Assembly: GCF_026104355.1 (NCBI RefSeq)
Contig: NZ_CP110535.1
Span: 2,418,001 to 2,482,000, forward strand
Length of the DNA stretch: 64,000 bases
DNA from: Halomonas sp. BDJS001
Lineage (GTDB): Bacteria; Pseudomonadota; Gammaproteobacteria; Pseudomonadales; Halomonadaceae
Reading direction: 5' to 3'
Notes under the pieces: model-generated
Told to the model about the DNA's origin: nothing
Seen by the model: only the letters and a program-made list of their open reading frames with translations
Databases searched by the model: none
Program-made: the position numbers and the translations under genes
In this document: in pieces, positions 31,643-40,817 of the stretch
Layout of the letters: each line of letters starts with the position of its first letter
How positions within the stretch are numbered: position 1 is the stretch's first letter

Positions 31643-33568
31643 TCAATCCAGCGGTGTGGCCCTGCCCGCCGCGCCTACCGAGCGCTCGCGCATGGCGGCG
31701 TGAACATCCGTCAGGCTGGTGGGGTCATCGATGGTCGAGGGAATAGCAAACTCTTTACCGTCGGCAATCGTACGCAGCAGCTTGCGCAGAATCTTACCCG
31801 AGCGGGTTTTGGGTAATCGGTCGACCACTAATACCTGCTTGAAGCAGGCAATCGGGCCAATATGTTCGCGAACCCGGGCAATCAGTTCGGCCTCAAGTGT
31901 CGCTTCATCGCCATTAAAGCCATCTTTGGGGATCACCAGACCAATCGGCAGTTGTCCTTTAAGGTCGTCATGAATCCCAATCACCGCGCACTCGGCCACC
32001 GCTGGGTGGGCACCCACCACCTCTTCCATTTCACCGGTCGAGAGTCTGTGCCCTGCCACGTTAATGACGTCATCGGTGCGGCCCATAATGAACAGATAGC
32101 CCTGCTCATCAAAATAACCGCCATCACCGGTTAAATAGTAGCCGGGAAATGCCGCCATATAGGCGCTATGAAAGCGTTTCTCGTCGCGCCACACGCCGGT
32201 CAAGCAGCCTGGCGGCATGGGCTGTTTGATCACCACACTGCCCTGCTCCATGGGTTTTGCCTGTTCGCCGTCACGGTTGAGCACCTGTACATTGAAGCCA
32301 GGAACGGGGAACGTTGCGGATCCCGCCTTGGTGGGAACGGCCTCAATGCCGGGCAAGTTGGCAGCGATCGGCCAACCGGTTTCAGTTTGCCACCAGTGGT
32401 CAATGACCGGCACGTCCAAAAGGTCATCCAGCCAGTGAAACGTGGGTGGATCGAGGCGTTCACCGGCCACGTAAAGATGTTTTAGGCTGCTGATATCGTA
32501 GTTCTGTAGCAGTTTGGCATCGGGATCCTCTTTCTTAATCGCGCGAAACGCCGTGGGCGCGGTGAAGAAGCTCTTTACCCGATACTCCTCGATCAAGCGC
32601 CAGAAGCTGCCCGCATCAGGGGTTTTTACCGGCTTGCCCTCGTATACCACCGTGGTGCAACCAACTAGCAAGGGGGCGTAAACAATGTAGGAGTGACCAA
32701 CGACCCAGCCCACATCCGAGGCGGTGAAGAACACTTCACCGGGCTCCATGGCGTAGATCGCCTGCATCGAATAGGCCAGCGCCACCGCATAACCACCGGT
32801 ATCGCGCATAACGCCTTTGGGTTTTCCGGTGGTGCCTGAGGTATAGAGGATATACAGCGGATCGGTTCCCTTCACCGGCACGCACTCAGCAAATGGGGCC
32901 TTGGCAACCAACTCTTCCCAGTCGTAGTCGCCCTCCTCCAATTCAGCCCGGTGCGCTTCCCGCTGATAGACCACGCAGGCAGAAGGCTTATGAGCGCTTA
33001 ATTCAACGGCTTGGTCTACCATTGGTTTATAGGGCAATACCTTGCCCAGCTCGATACCGCAGGAAGCTGCAACCACCACTTTAGGCTCGGCGTCTTCAAT
33101 CCGTGCCGCCAGCTCATGGGGGGCGAAGCCACCAAATACCACCGAGTGTATGGCGCCAAGCCGGGCGCAGGCGTACATGGCCACCAGGGCTTCAGGGATC
33201 ATCGGCATATAGATCACCACACGATCGCCTTTGGTAACACCCAACTGCGCCAGCGCCCCTGCGAAATGCGCCACTTTATCGCGCATTTCGCGGTAGCTAA
33301 TGTTTTTTTTGGCCTGCGCCGCGGGCGAGTCCCAGAAAATCGCCGCCTGATCACCGCGCCCATTTTCAACATGATAATCCAGTGCAGCGTAGCTAAGGTT
33401 CATTTCACCGTCGCTAAACCAACGGGCATGTGCTGTCCCAGGGCTCTGCCCGTCGTAGCTGAGGATGGTTTGAGGCGGCGTGTACCAGGGAATACGTTTG
33501 GCCTGCTCGGCCCAGAACGACTCAGGGTTTTCGATGGAGCGTTGGAAGGTGTGTTGGTAGCGGCTCAT
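31643..33568 (-). CDS. prpE: Propionate-CoA ligase
   Basis: 641 residues, near E. coli PrpE (628). It activates propionate (and acetate) to the acyl-CoA through an acyl-adenylate. Visible are the P-loop 'YILYTSGTTGKPKGVMRDTG', 'SDVGWVVGHSYIVYAPLLVG', 'DHWWQTETGWPIAANLPG', 'YLTGDGGYFDEQGYLFIMGR' and the C-terminal lysine loop 'PKTRSGKILRKLLR', the usual acetylation-control site. The gene starts at ATG 33568 with AGGGA upstream; an extension to 33616 has no support. No prpBCD genes are near. Confidence 0.92.
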   Translation of the reverse strand: MSRYQHTFQRSIENPESFWAEQAKRIPWYTPPQTILSYDGQSPGTAHARWFSDGEMNLSYAALDYHVENGRGDQAAIFWDSPAAQAKKNISYREMRDKVAHFAGALAQLGVTKGDRVVIYMPMIPEALVAMYACARLGAIHSVVFGGFAPHELAARIEDAEPKVVVAASCGIELGKVLPYKPMVDQAVELSAHKPSACVVYQREAHRAELEEGDYDWEELVAKAPFAECVPVKGTDPLYILYTSGTTGKPKGVMRDTGGYAVALAYSMQAIYAMEPGEVFFTASDVGWVVGHSYIVYAPLLVGCTTVVYEGKPVKTPDAGSFWRLIEEYRVKSFFTAPTAFRAIKKEDPDAKLLQNYDISSLKHLYVAGERLDPPTFHWLDDLLDVPVIDHWWQTETGWPIAANLPGIEAVPTKAGSATFPVPGFNVQVLNRDGEQAKPMEQGSVVIKQPMPPGCLTGVWRDEKRFHSAYMAAFPGYYLTGDGGYFDEQGYLFIMGRTDDVINVAGHRLSTGEMEEVVGAHPAVAECAVIGIHDDLKGQLPIGLVIPKDGFNGDEATLEAELIARVREHIGPIACFKQVLVVDRLPKTRSGKILRKLLRTIADGKEFAIPSTIDDPTSLTDVHAAMRERSVGAAGRATPLD

Positions 33569-33880
33569 GGTGTCCCTATCTTTTTTGTAGTAGCGATGAA
33601 GAAGGATTGTTGACACTGTATAAACAAAACCGACATTCCACCCTCATACTATGGGCTAAATAACGACCAAAGCGGTAGGCAGAACAAAATATTGTCGACA
33701 AGATGGCGAGAAACTACCATTGATTAATCGTTAAACAGCGGCTTGGACAAAACTCGCTAAATTACTGATCATTAAACAACTTGATCCTCGCGACGCGACG
33801 ATGCCTCGACAACGTACAAAAACGCCTCTAAAACAATGCTTATAAAACGCTGATGTAACAGTGTAGGCAAGGAGATCATT

Positions 33881-34201
33881 ATGTCTGCTTCTACAAGCGC
33901 CGCTACACGCCTGCTTGAACATAACTGTCGCGCGATTGAAGCGGGAACCAACCTGCTCAAAGCGTTAGCCAACGAGAAACGGCTGCAAATACTCTGTCTG
34001 CTTGCCGAGAAAGAGCTGTCAGTAACGCAGATTAATCAACAGCTTGCGTTAAGCCAGTCGGCGCTTTCTCAACATCTGGCTATTTTGCGGCGTGATGAAC
34101 TCGTCGATACCCGGCGGGAGTCACAAACGATCTACTACTCCTTAAGCAGTGAAAGCGCCAAGGCCGTCATTGCGACCTTGGCGCATCATTACGCTGCATA
34201 A
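33881..34201 (+). CDS. ArsR-family transcriptional regulator
   Basis: 106 residues, winged helix: 'LLKALANEKRLQILCLLAEK', 'LSQSALSQHLAILRRDELVD' (recognition helix), 'SQTIYYSLSS'. The metal box 'ELCVCDL' of ArsR is replaced by 'ELSVTQIN', so it is not a classical arsenic sensor; single Cys at about residues 16 and 39 leave room for a thiol-based sensor of the BigR/YgaV type. Possibly controls prpE or itself. Confidence 0.88.
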   Translation: MSASTSAATRLLEHNCRAIEAGTNLLKALANEKRLQILCLLAEKELSVTQINQQLALSQSALSQHLAILRRDELVDTRRESQTIYYSLSSESAKAVIATLAHHYAA

Positions 34202-34218
34202 CGATGTGAGGTTTAGGC

Positions 34219-35262
34219 TCAGCGCCGCTGCCACCCAGCGGCGTCGATTAGCCCCAGCGCTTTCAGCGCGGCTTTCTCGACGCCTTCCGATATGGCCAAT
34301 CCCAGCTTACGACTAACGGTCTTAGGTGCTTCCAGCTTGACGGTTAATACTTGCGCTTCGGCCATGCGCTCAACCAAATAGGCTTCGCTGGTACCCACGC
34401 TGTCGACCAACTGAAGGGACAGTGCTTCACTGCCGTACCAAATCTCCCCCGTGGCCAGGGTGTCGATATCCATGGAGGGGCGCCGCTCTGCCACATAGCG
34501 TTTAAACAAGCGGTGAGTATTCTCCAAGTCCTCCAAGAACTTTGCTTTGCCCTCTTCGGTATTTTCACCCAGCACGGTTAAGGTACGTTTGTATTTACCG
34601 GCGGTCAGCAGTTCGACATCAACATCGTGGCGCTTAAGCAGCCGGTGAATATTAGGCACTTGCGCCACCACGCCGATGGAGCCAATCACCGCGAAGGGCG
34701 CCGCCTTAATATGTTGCGCGGTGCAGGCCATCAGGTAACCACCGCTCGCCGCTACTTTGTCGACACACACGGTGGTGGTAAGTCCTGCGGTGCGCAGCCG
34801 GTCTAACTGTGCTGCTGCCAACCCATAGGCATGCACCAAGCCTCCCGCAGACTCAAGGCGCACCACGACTTCATCATCTTTAGCGGCGACGTCGATAATG
34901 GCGGATACTTCTTGGGCAAAATGCCCGGTTTGCGAGGCTTTCAGATCGCCGTGAAAATCGAGCACCCAAACACGTGAGGCTGGAGCAGCATCTTGCTCAG
35001 ATTTATGCCCCTTATGGCGCTTTTTATCTTCGTTGCGAAATAGTTTTAGTAGTTTTTTACGTGCCCCGGGGAGCGTGGCGGCTAGCCGCAAACGCCGCCC
35101 GCGACGGCGGCGCTGATCGTTAAGTGGCTCGACTGTGAGCTTCAGTTCGCTCTCTTTATCTTGCCTGGTTCGCGCCATCAGCAGCAGGCCAATGCCTATC
35201 AGCGCCATCACGATGGTGGTTTGCACAACAAAGGTGCCTATTTCTGCTACCCATTCACTCAT
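34219..35262 (-). CDS. sohB: Periplasmic/inner-membrane protease SohB
   Basis: 347 residues (E. coli 349). N-terminal membrane helix, basic linker, then the S49 peptidase domain: 'RLESAGGLVHAYGLA', Ser nucleophile in 'DKVAASGGYLMACTA', Lys partner in 'LLTAGKYKRTLTVLGE'. It forms the Ser-Lys dyad of signal peptide peptidases. Single gene. Confidence 0.92.
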   Translation of the reverse strand: MSEWVAEIGTFVVQTTIVMALIGIGLLLMARTRQDKESELKLTVEPLNDQRRRRGRRLRLAATLPGARKKLLKLFRNEDKKRHKGHKSEQDAAPASRVWVLDFHGDLKASQTGHFAQEVSAIIDVAAKDDEVVVRLESAGGLVHAYGLAAAQLDRLRTAGLTTTVCVDKVAASGGYLMACTAQHIKAAPFAVIGSIGVVAQVPNIHRLLKRHDVDVELLTAGKYKRTLTVLGENTEEGKAKFLEDLENTHRLFKRYVAERRPSMDIDTLATGEIWYGSEALSLQLVDSVGTSEAYLVERMAEAQVLTVKLEAPKTVSRKLGLAISEGVEKAALKALGLIDAAGWQRR

Positions 35263-35459
35263 TGACGTTCTCCGTTAGAGGATTGATTCCTTTATGACCA
35301 GTACGTTGACCTATACCTGTGCAGGGTGTGCCTACAGTGCTTGATTGGAACGCACGTATGAAATAACCTCGCTTGCCTTAACGATTGTTTATTTGAGTAG
35401 CGGTCGCTAGCCTTAACCTGAACTACTTGAGCTCCATCTACTTCACTGAGAGATATGTT

Positions 35460-35771
35460 ATGTCTAACAACACCCTTGAGAAGCTAAAAGCACGTTTCAA
35501 TCCGGAAGCGGCAAAGGGCATGAATGAGGTTTTCCAGTTTCACTTTACCGATGCGGGCAGCTACTACTTAAACATCCAGGATGGCACATTGGACGTACAA
35601 GAGGGTGAGCATGACGATCCCTCTGTCAGCTTAAGCCTAACCACCGACACGCTAAAAGGCATTATGAGCGGCGAGATCAATGGTATGACGGCCTTCATGA
35701 CCGGCAAGCTAAAAGCGACCGGCAATGTCATGCTGGCCACTAAGCTGACGAGCTTATTCCCTAGCGAATAA
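35460..35771 (+). CDS. SCP2 sterol-binding domain protein
   Basis: 103 residues, one SCP2 fold: 'FQFHFTDAGSYYLNIQDGTL', 'PSVSLSLTTDTLKGIMSGEI', 'AFMTGKLKATGNVMLATKL'. These bind lipids or acyl chains in a hydrophobic tunnel. Start at 35460 rather than 35427 because the upstream part is hydrophilic and lacks a ribosome site. Confidence 0.9.
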   Translation: MSNNTLEKLKARFNPEAAKGMNEVFQFHFTDAGSYYLNIQDGTLDVQEGEHDDPSVSLSLTTDTLKGIMSGEINGMTAFMTGKLKATGNVMLATKLTSLFPSE

Positions 35772-35796
35772 CCGTTATCTCGGCACGCGGCGCCAT

Positions 35797-36582
35797 TCAC
35801 TCTTCGCGCCAGCGTGCCAGGTGGGTTTCGATCAGTTCGCGGGATATGGAGTACGGCGGCGGTAGAGAGGGCAATTGTCGGGGTGAAAACCACGCCGCAT
35901 CGCTAATCTCCACCCCGTCGATGCGAATGCGCCGGGTGGTGGCCTCAGCGAAATAACCAAACATCAACGAATGCGGGAATGGCCACGCCTGACTCTGGTG
36001 GTAGCGCAGTTGGTCGATATGTACGCCCACTTCCTCGAATACCTCGCGATGCACCGCCTCTTCCGCTGACTCCCCCGGCTCGATAAAACCCGCCAAGGTG
36101 GAGTAGCGCCCGGGTGGAAAGCGCGGACTGCGGGCGAGCAGCATGGCTTCCCCACTGGTCACCAAGGTAATAATACACGGTGAAATACGCGGATAGTTGC
36201 GATGCCCGCAGGCGTGGCAATGCATAGCGAATTCCGCCGTAAGCTTGGTAGCCGGTGCGCCACAGCGACCGCAGAAGCGATGGTTCTCTAACCAAGCCCC
36301 CACCTGCAGCGCCGTGGAGAGTAAGCTAAACCAGGCGGTGGAAAGTTCACTCATCCATTGGCGACCATCAATCCAACCACTACCGGCCTGGGGCTCAACA
36401 AGCAGCGCCACCGGCTCATCATTCCAGTAACAGAGCGGCTGCATCTGCTCTGTCCAGGGTTGATAGGGCTGCAGCGGGGTGAGTTCTTCACTACCGTTTA
36501 AGGGTGCGGGCGCCAACAGGCTACGCGACAGTCGAATAACCCTACCGGCTTGTTCGTGATGGGGTATTTCTCGCCTAAGCAT
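35797..36582 (-). CDS. nudC: NADH pyrophosphatase / RNA-NAD decapping hydrolase
   Basis: 261 residues (E. coli 257). Zinc ribbon 'CGRCGAP' ... 'CHACGHRNYPR', Nudix box 'GFIEPGESAEEAVHREVFEE', and the family's 'SQAWPFPHSLM' motif after it, which marks NADH specificity. Hydrolyses NADH and removes NAD caps from RNA. The ATG at 36582 overlaps the last codons of dnaQ. Confidence 0.92.
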   Translation of the reverse strand: MLRREIPHHEQAGRVIRLSRSLLAPAPLNGSEELTPLQPYQPWTEQMQPLCYWNDEPVALLVEPQAGSGWIDGRQWMSELSTAWFSLLSTALQVGAWLENHRFCGRCGAPATKLTAEFAMHCHACGHRNYPRISPCIITLVTSGEAMLLARSPRFPPGRYSTLAGFIEPGESAEEAVHREVFEEVGVHIDQLRYHQSQAWPFPHSLMFGYFAEATTRRIRIDGVEISDAAWFSPRQLPSLPPPYSISRELIETHLARWREE

Positions 36583-37315
36583 CGCTGGCCGCACCTGCAA
36601 ACCAGTTCAATTGATGCGCTTCGCACTTGGCCTTATGGGCGGCGCGTTCTGCGTCGGTTGGGCGCACCACGCGCAGCTGGCCGGGCGTTAAAGAGAGACG
36701 CTGAATTGACATCCCCTCATTGGAGGTATCCGCCTGCTCCTGCTCCGCTGCGGTGGCCGCGTCCAAGGTCAGCGCGGTTTGCCCCCCGGTCATCGCCAGG
36801 TAGACCTCGGCCAGGATCTCCGAGTCTAACAGTGCACCGTGCAATACCCGGTGGCCGTTGTCGATATCATAGCGCTTGCATAAGGCATCCAGGCTGTTGC
36901 GTTGGCCGGGGTGCATCTTGCGCGCCATGGTCAGCGTATCCAATACGCCGCAATGATCTCTAACTGGCCCCAATACAGGGGATTTTCGCTGCTGGTTCAA
37001 CATGCTCAGCTCATGATCAATAAAGCCCACATCAAAAGGGGCGTTATGAATCACAAGCTCTGCACCTTCGATAAATGCCCAAAACTCATCGGCAATGGCC
37101 GCGAATACCGGCTCGTTAGCAACTCTGGCGTCATCAATCCCGTGAACTTCGACGACTTCAGCGTCGATATGCCGCTCTGGGTTGATGTATTGGTGATAAG
37201 TGCGACCAGTGAAGCGGCGATTGACCATCTCGATAGCACCAATTTCGACCAGCCGATGTCCCTCTTTTGGGTCGATGCCCGTGGTTTCCGTATCCAAGAT
37301 CACCTGACGCATCAT
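36575..37315 (-). CDS. dnaQ: DNA polymerase III epsilon subunit
   Basis: 246 residues (E. coli 243). The proofreading DEDDh exonuclease: '[20 protein letters not shown]', '[14 protein letters not shown]', '[20 protein letters not shown]', plus a C-terminal clamp of the alpha-subunit-binding kind. ATGA overlap with rnhA upstream, a pairing kept across Gammaproteobacteria (there usually divergent, here co-directional). Confidence 0.93.
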   Translation of the reverse strand: MMRQVILDTETTGIDPKEGHRLVEIGAIEMVNRRFTGRTYHQYINPERHIDAEVVEVHGIDDARVANEPVFAAIADEFWAFIEGAELVIHNAPFDVGFIDHELSMLNQQRKSPVLGPVRDHCGVLDTLTMARKMHPGQRNSLDALCKRYDIDNGHRVLHGALLDSEILAEVYLAMTGGQTALTLDAATAAEQEQADTSNEGMSIQRLSLTPGQLRVVRPTDAERAAHKAKCEAHQLNWFAGAASDA

Positions 37316-37782
37316 GCTCTCCTCTTCTGGTGTTCATCAATCGCTTCGTTGGCTAACGCATCGGCACGCTCGTTGCCTGGATGACCGCTATGCCCTTTCA
37401 CCCAGTGCCACTCGATTTGGTGGCGCTGGGTCTCTTCGTGGAGGGTCTTCCACAGCTCGGCATTTTTGACCGGCTGCTTGGCAGCGGTTTTCCAGCCGCG
37501 CTTGATCCAGTTATGAATCCACTGGGTGATGCCCTGGCGAACATACTGAGAGTCCGTCCAGAGCGCCACTTCGCAAGGGGTATTGAGCGTGCGAAGCGCC
37601 ATAATCGCAGCCATTAACTCCATGCGATTATTAGTGGTCTCGGCCTCATAGCCTTTCAAGGTTTTCTCATGCTCGCCACTCGCCAGCACGACGCCCCACC
37701 CACCGGGGCCTGGATTGCCTCTACAAGCCCCATCGGTATACACCGTTACCCGAGGTAGATGTCCGGCCGCCTCTTTAGTCAA
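37312..37782 (-). CDS. rnhA: Ribonuclease HI
   Basis: 156 residues (E. coli 155) if started at TTG 37782. All four catalytic carboxylates are present: '[16 protein letters not shown]', '[12 protein letters not shown]', 'LWTDSQYV', '[12 protein letters not shown]'. It removes RNA from RNA-DNA hybrids. The TTG overlaps the stop of the methyltransferase gene (TTGACTAA) and has AAGG about 10 bases upstream; a longer frame to 37824 also starts from TTG. Confidence 0.92.
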   Translation of the reverse strand: MTKEAAGHLPRVTVYTDGACRGNPGPGGWGVVLASGEHEKTLKGYEAETTNNRMELMAAIMALRTLNTPCEVALWTDSQYVRQGITQWIHNWIKRGWKTAAKQPVKNAELWKTLHEETQRHQIEWHWVKGHSGHPGNERADALANEAIDEHQKRRA

Positions 37783-38641
37783 TCTCTTGATCCCTTGGTT
37801 TGTGTAGAACAGGTTTCTGTACAACAGATCTCTGTAAATCAGTTTGCCTTGTTTGATCCTGATGCGTTGCAGGTGCTTGACGGGATTGATAGTGGGCGGA
37901 TGAGCCAGAACGGGTAACCCCCAGCGACGCCGGGGACGCTGGCGCCTTCAAGCCAAATTTCAAGCGCTGCACCGGCGCTTGGCGCTGCTGACGACGCGCC
38001 TGAATCATATAACTTTCTCCCAGCGGCAAATTATGCCGCCGCCCTAACGACTCCCAATACTCTCCACACTTGGCGCTCATTCGCCCTCGAAAGCAGCAAT
38101 AGTCTACCCGCTCCACCTCAAAGTCGACAAACGCCAACCAATCGCGCAGACGACTTGCGGAGCGCCAGGCTCCGCTCCAGGGAAACGTCTGTTGGCGCTT
38201 TCGCAACTGCCGGGTAAGGCCACTCACGCCGATAGGGTTAAACCCAAACAGCACCATAATGCCGTTGTCAGCAGTGACACGCGCGGCCTCCTGGAGCGTG
38301 AAGTGGGCATCGGTTAAGTGCTCAAGCCAGTGGTGAATGACCATTACATCCAGGCAGCGATCGGGCAGCGCGAGCTGATCCGGTGGGCATACCAAGGTGC
38401 TATCGTTTTCGGCTAACTGAAGCGTAGGCGACCAGCGTATAGGGTGCGCAACAGCCGACATGGTCATCAGCGCCGGCCCCATGCTCATTTCCAGGCTATG
38501 GCCGCCCACACGTGATTCCACCACGGGCCCTAAGCAGGCTCGCTGGGTTTCCCAAAGCGAACGCCCCGCTTCTGATTGCCAATAAGGCTGGCTACTTTGT
38601 AAGCGCTTAGCCAGTGTCGTGGCCGTCGTCGAATTTGACAT
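37775..38641 (-). CDS. Class I SAM-dependent methyltransferase
   Basis: 288 residues. A type-11 methyltransferase fold lacking the usual strong GxGxG: the region before '[20 protein letters not shown]' gives the D-LP-..-S/C-D motif IV region and '[19 protein letters not shown]' the next strand. The substrate is unknown; this gene is commonly found directly before rnhA and beside gloB in Gammaproteobacteria. Start 38641 with GGAGGG upstream. Confidence 0.82.
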   Translation of the reverse strand: MSNSTTATTLAKRLQSSQPYWQSEAGRSLWETQRACLGPVVESRVGGHSLEMSMGPALMTMSAVAHPIRWSPTLQLAENDSTLVCPPDQLALPDRCLDVMVIHHWLEHLTDAHFTLQEAARVTADNGIMVLFGFNPIGVSGLTRQLRKRQQTFPWSGAWRSASRLRDWLAFVDFEVERVDYCCFRGRMSAKCGEYWESLGRRHNLPLGESYMIQARRQQRQAPVQRLKFGLKAPASPASLGVTRSGSSAHYQSRQAPATHQDQTRQTDLQRSVVQKPVLHKPRDQEID

Positions 38642-38752
38642 GAACAGCGCTTCCCTCCACAGTAACGGCTTTTTAACGCCTTTTACGCACCGATTTAGCG
38701 CTAATAAGCGCAATGTTTGATGTGTTTTTTCGTAACTTAAAGGATCTCGCCG

Positions 38753-39520
38753 ATGATGAGCGTGACACCGATCCCCGCCCTTAGCGACAACTATATTTGG
38801 CTATTAAGACAAGATACCAGTCAAAGTGTTTGTGTGGTGGATCCCGGTGAAGCTGCCCCGGTGATCGAGTTTCTCGAGCGTGAGTCGCTAACCCTCAGCT
38901 GCATTCTGATTACCCACCATCACCACGATCATACCGGTGGTTTAGCGGAATTAATTAAACGCTACGCCCCACATGTTATTGGCCCAGCCAATCCTGAGAT
39001 TGAAGGCATTGATGAACCCGTAGGTGACGGCGACGAAGTGCGCATTATGGGCCGTTTGTTTGACGTCATAGCGACCCCCGGCCATACGCTGGATCATATC
39101 AGCTACTTCACAGCGGGTATCCCTGCACTGCTGTTCTGCGGTGACACCCTTTTTTGCGCAGGCTGCGGTCGTTTATTCGAAGGTACGCCTGAGCAAATGT
39201 ACACGTCGCTGAAAAAATTTGCGGAACTCCCTGAAGATACACTGGTCTTTGCAGCTCATGAGTACACTCAGGCGAACCTAACGTTTGCCCGTGCTGCGGA
39301 TCCTGAAAACGAAGACGTCATACACGCCTTGCAGGAGTGTGAAAAGGCGCGGGCATTGGATCGCCCTACCTTACCCAGCACGATAGGACGCGAGCTGAAA
39401 ATTAATCCCTACCTTCGCGTGGGCACTGATAGCGTGCGCCAGGCGGCAGGAACCCAGGGTGTTAATAATGACGACCTCGCAACGTTCACCACTCTACGCG
39501 AGTGGAAGAACCGTTTTTAA
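38753..39520 (+). CDS. gloB: Hydroxyacylglutathione hydrolase (glyoxalase II)
   Basis: 255 residues (E. coli 251). Metallo-beta-lactamase fold: 'LITHHHHDHTGGLAELIK', 'ATPGHTLDHISYF', 'LLFCGDTLFCAGCGRLFEGT', 'VFAAHEYTQANLTFA'. Completes methylglyoxal detoxification, yielding D-lactate and glutathione. Divergent from the methyltransferase, the usual gloB arrangement. Confidence 0.94.
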   Translation: MMSVTPIPALSDNYIWLLRQDTSQSVCVVDPGEAAPVIEFLERESLTLSCILITHHHHDHTGGLAELIKRYAPHVIGPANPEIEGIDEPVGDGDEVRIMGRLFDVIATPGHTLDHISYFTAGIPALLFCGDTLFCAGCGRLFEGTPEQMYTSLKKFAELPEDTLVFAAHEYTQANLTFARAADPENEDVIHALQECEKARALDRPTLPSTIGRELKINPYLRVGTDSVRQAAGTQGVNNDDLATFTTLREWKNRF

Positions 39521-39550
39521 GAACGCTATCGAAACCAAACGAATGCAACT

Positions 39551-40774
39551 ATGACCTATCGAACGATTCGCCAGCGCTTAATGCTGAGCGCTGGCAGTAC
39601 CGTAATTATGGGCCTAATGTTAGCCGCTGCGGCAAGCTCTCAAGCCTCTGCTACAGCTTATGAAGGATCTACTGCTGCAACAAGTACATCAGTAGACGCC
39701 ACAAAACCTCACCCCACCCCGTTTCAAATCCATTTTTGGGAGGCGCTGGAGCTAGAACCCCAAGACGCCTGGACGACGCTGCGTAAGAGTTTCCAGTGGC
39801 AGGAGAAGCCACTATCAGCCGAGGCCCAAGCACGGGTAGACGAGTGGATTGAGTACTATCTGTCCAGCCCCGACAATATTGCCACCATCACCGAACGCGC
39901 CACGCCCTGGCTTGCCTGGATTACCCAACAGGTTAGCGAACGTGGTCTACCGGGTGAAGTCGCACTCATTCCTTTCGTAGAGAGTTCCTTTGATCCAGGT
40001 GCGCGAAGTCATCGCGGTGCCGCTGGGCTTTGGCAGTTTATGCCTGGCACCGGTGATGCACTGGGCCTGGTTCGCAATGGTAACTACGATGGCCGATTAG
40101 ACGTTTTAACCTCCACCGAGGCAGCGCTGGACTACTTGGAAATGCAGGCTGATCAGTGGTACGAAGGCGACCTGATGCTGTCATTAGCCGCTTATAACGC
40201 TGGAGCGGGAACGGTTAATCGCGCTTTGCGGCAAGCTCAAAGCCAAGGCCTGAAGGGTGACTACTGGGATCTCTCACTGCCCCATGAAACCATGCAGTAC
40301 GTACCCAAACTAAAAGCCATCGCGACGATCATTAATGCCCCTGAAGAGTACGGCGTCAGCTTGCCGGAAATACATGTTGATCCGGCGTTCGCGAAAGTTA
40401 AGTTGGCCCATGCGGTGACCCTCTCCGAAGCCTCCCAACTGCTGGATGTCAGCCAAACCGCGTTAGCCGAATTAAACCCTGGCCTGCTGAATGGCAGTAT
40501 TGACCCTCGTAGTGCCCAGACGCTGCTGGTTCCTGAAGAAGTGGATACACAGATGCTTGCACAACTTTCCCAGGGGGGCAATCAGGCATCAGAAAGCACC
40601 CAGGCGGTAGCGCAAAATAGCGCTGCCGATACGCATCGCGTTGAAAGAGGCGATAGTCTCTCCGCGATTGCTGCCCGGTATAATGTCAATCAACAAGACC
40701 TTATCCGCTGGAATGCGATTGACCGCCCCGGCGCCTTACAACCAGGCCAGTTGCTGACACTTTCAGGGCGTTAA
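39551..40774 (+). CDS. mltD: Membrane-bound lytic murein transglycosylase D
   Basis: 407 residues: signal sequence (MTYRTIRQRLMLSAGSTVIM...), SLT domain with catalytic Glu in 'ALIPFVESSFDPGARSHRGA' and 'GLWQFMPGTGDALGL', 'SLAAYNAGAGTVNRAL', and one LysM domain at the C-terminus ('HRVERGDSLSAIAARYNVNQ'). E. coli MltD has two LysM repeats, so this is a shorter version. It cleaves glycan strands in the periplasm. Starts 30 bases after gloB. Confidence 0.9.
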   Translation: MTYRTIRQRLMLSAGSTVIMGLMLAAAASSQASATAYEGSTAATSTSVDATKPHPTPFQIHFWEALELEPQDAWTTLRKSFQWQEKPLSAEAQARVDEWIEYYLSSPDNIATITERATPWLAWITQQVSERGLPGEVALIPFVESSFDPGARSHRGAAGLWQFMPGTGDALGLVRNGNYDGRLDVLTSTEAALDYLEMQADQWYEGDLMLSLAAYNAGAGTVNRALRQAQSQGLKGDYWDLSLPHETMQYVPKLKAIATIINAPEEYGVSLPEIHVDPAFAKVKLAHAVTLSEASQLLDVSQTALAELNPGLLNGSIDPRSAQTLLVPEEVDTQMLAQLSQGGNQASESTQAVAQNSAADTHRVERGDSLSAIAARYNVNQQDLIRWNAIDRPGALQPGQLLTLSGR

Positions 40775-40817
40775 ACCGGGTTAACCTAATTGGCTTTGTT
40801 CACATGGGATGTCTCCA

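Noticed and set aside
33011..33613. 200-residue plus-strand ORF inside prpE
   Set aside because: Antisense shadow of a highly conserved enzyme.
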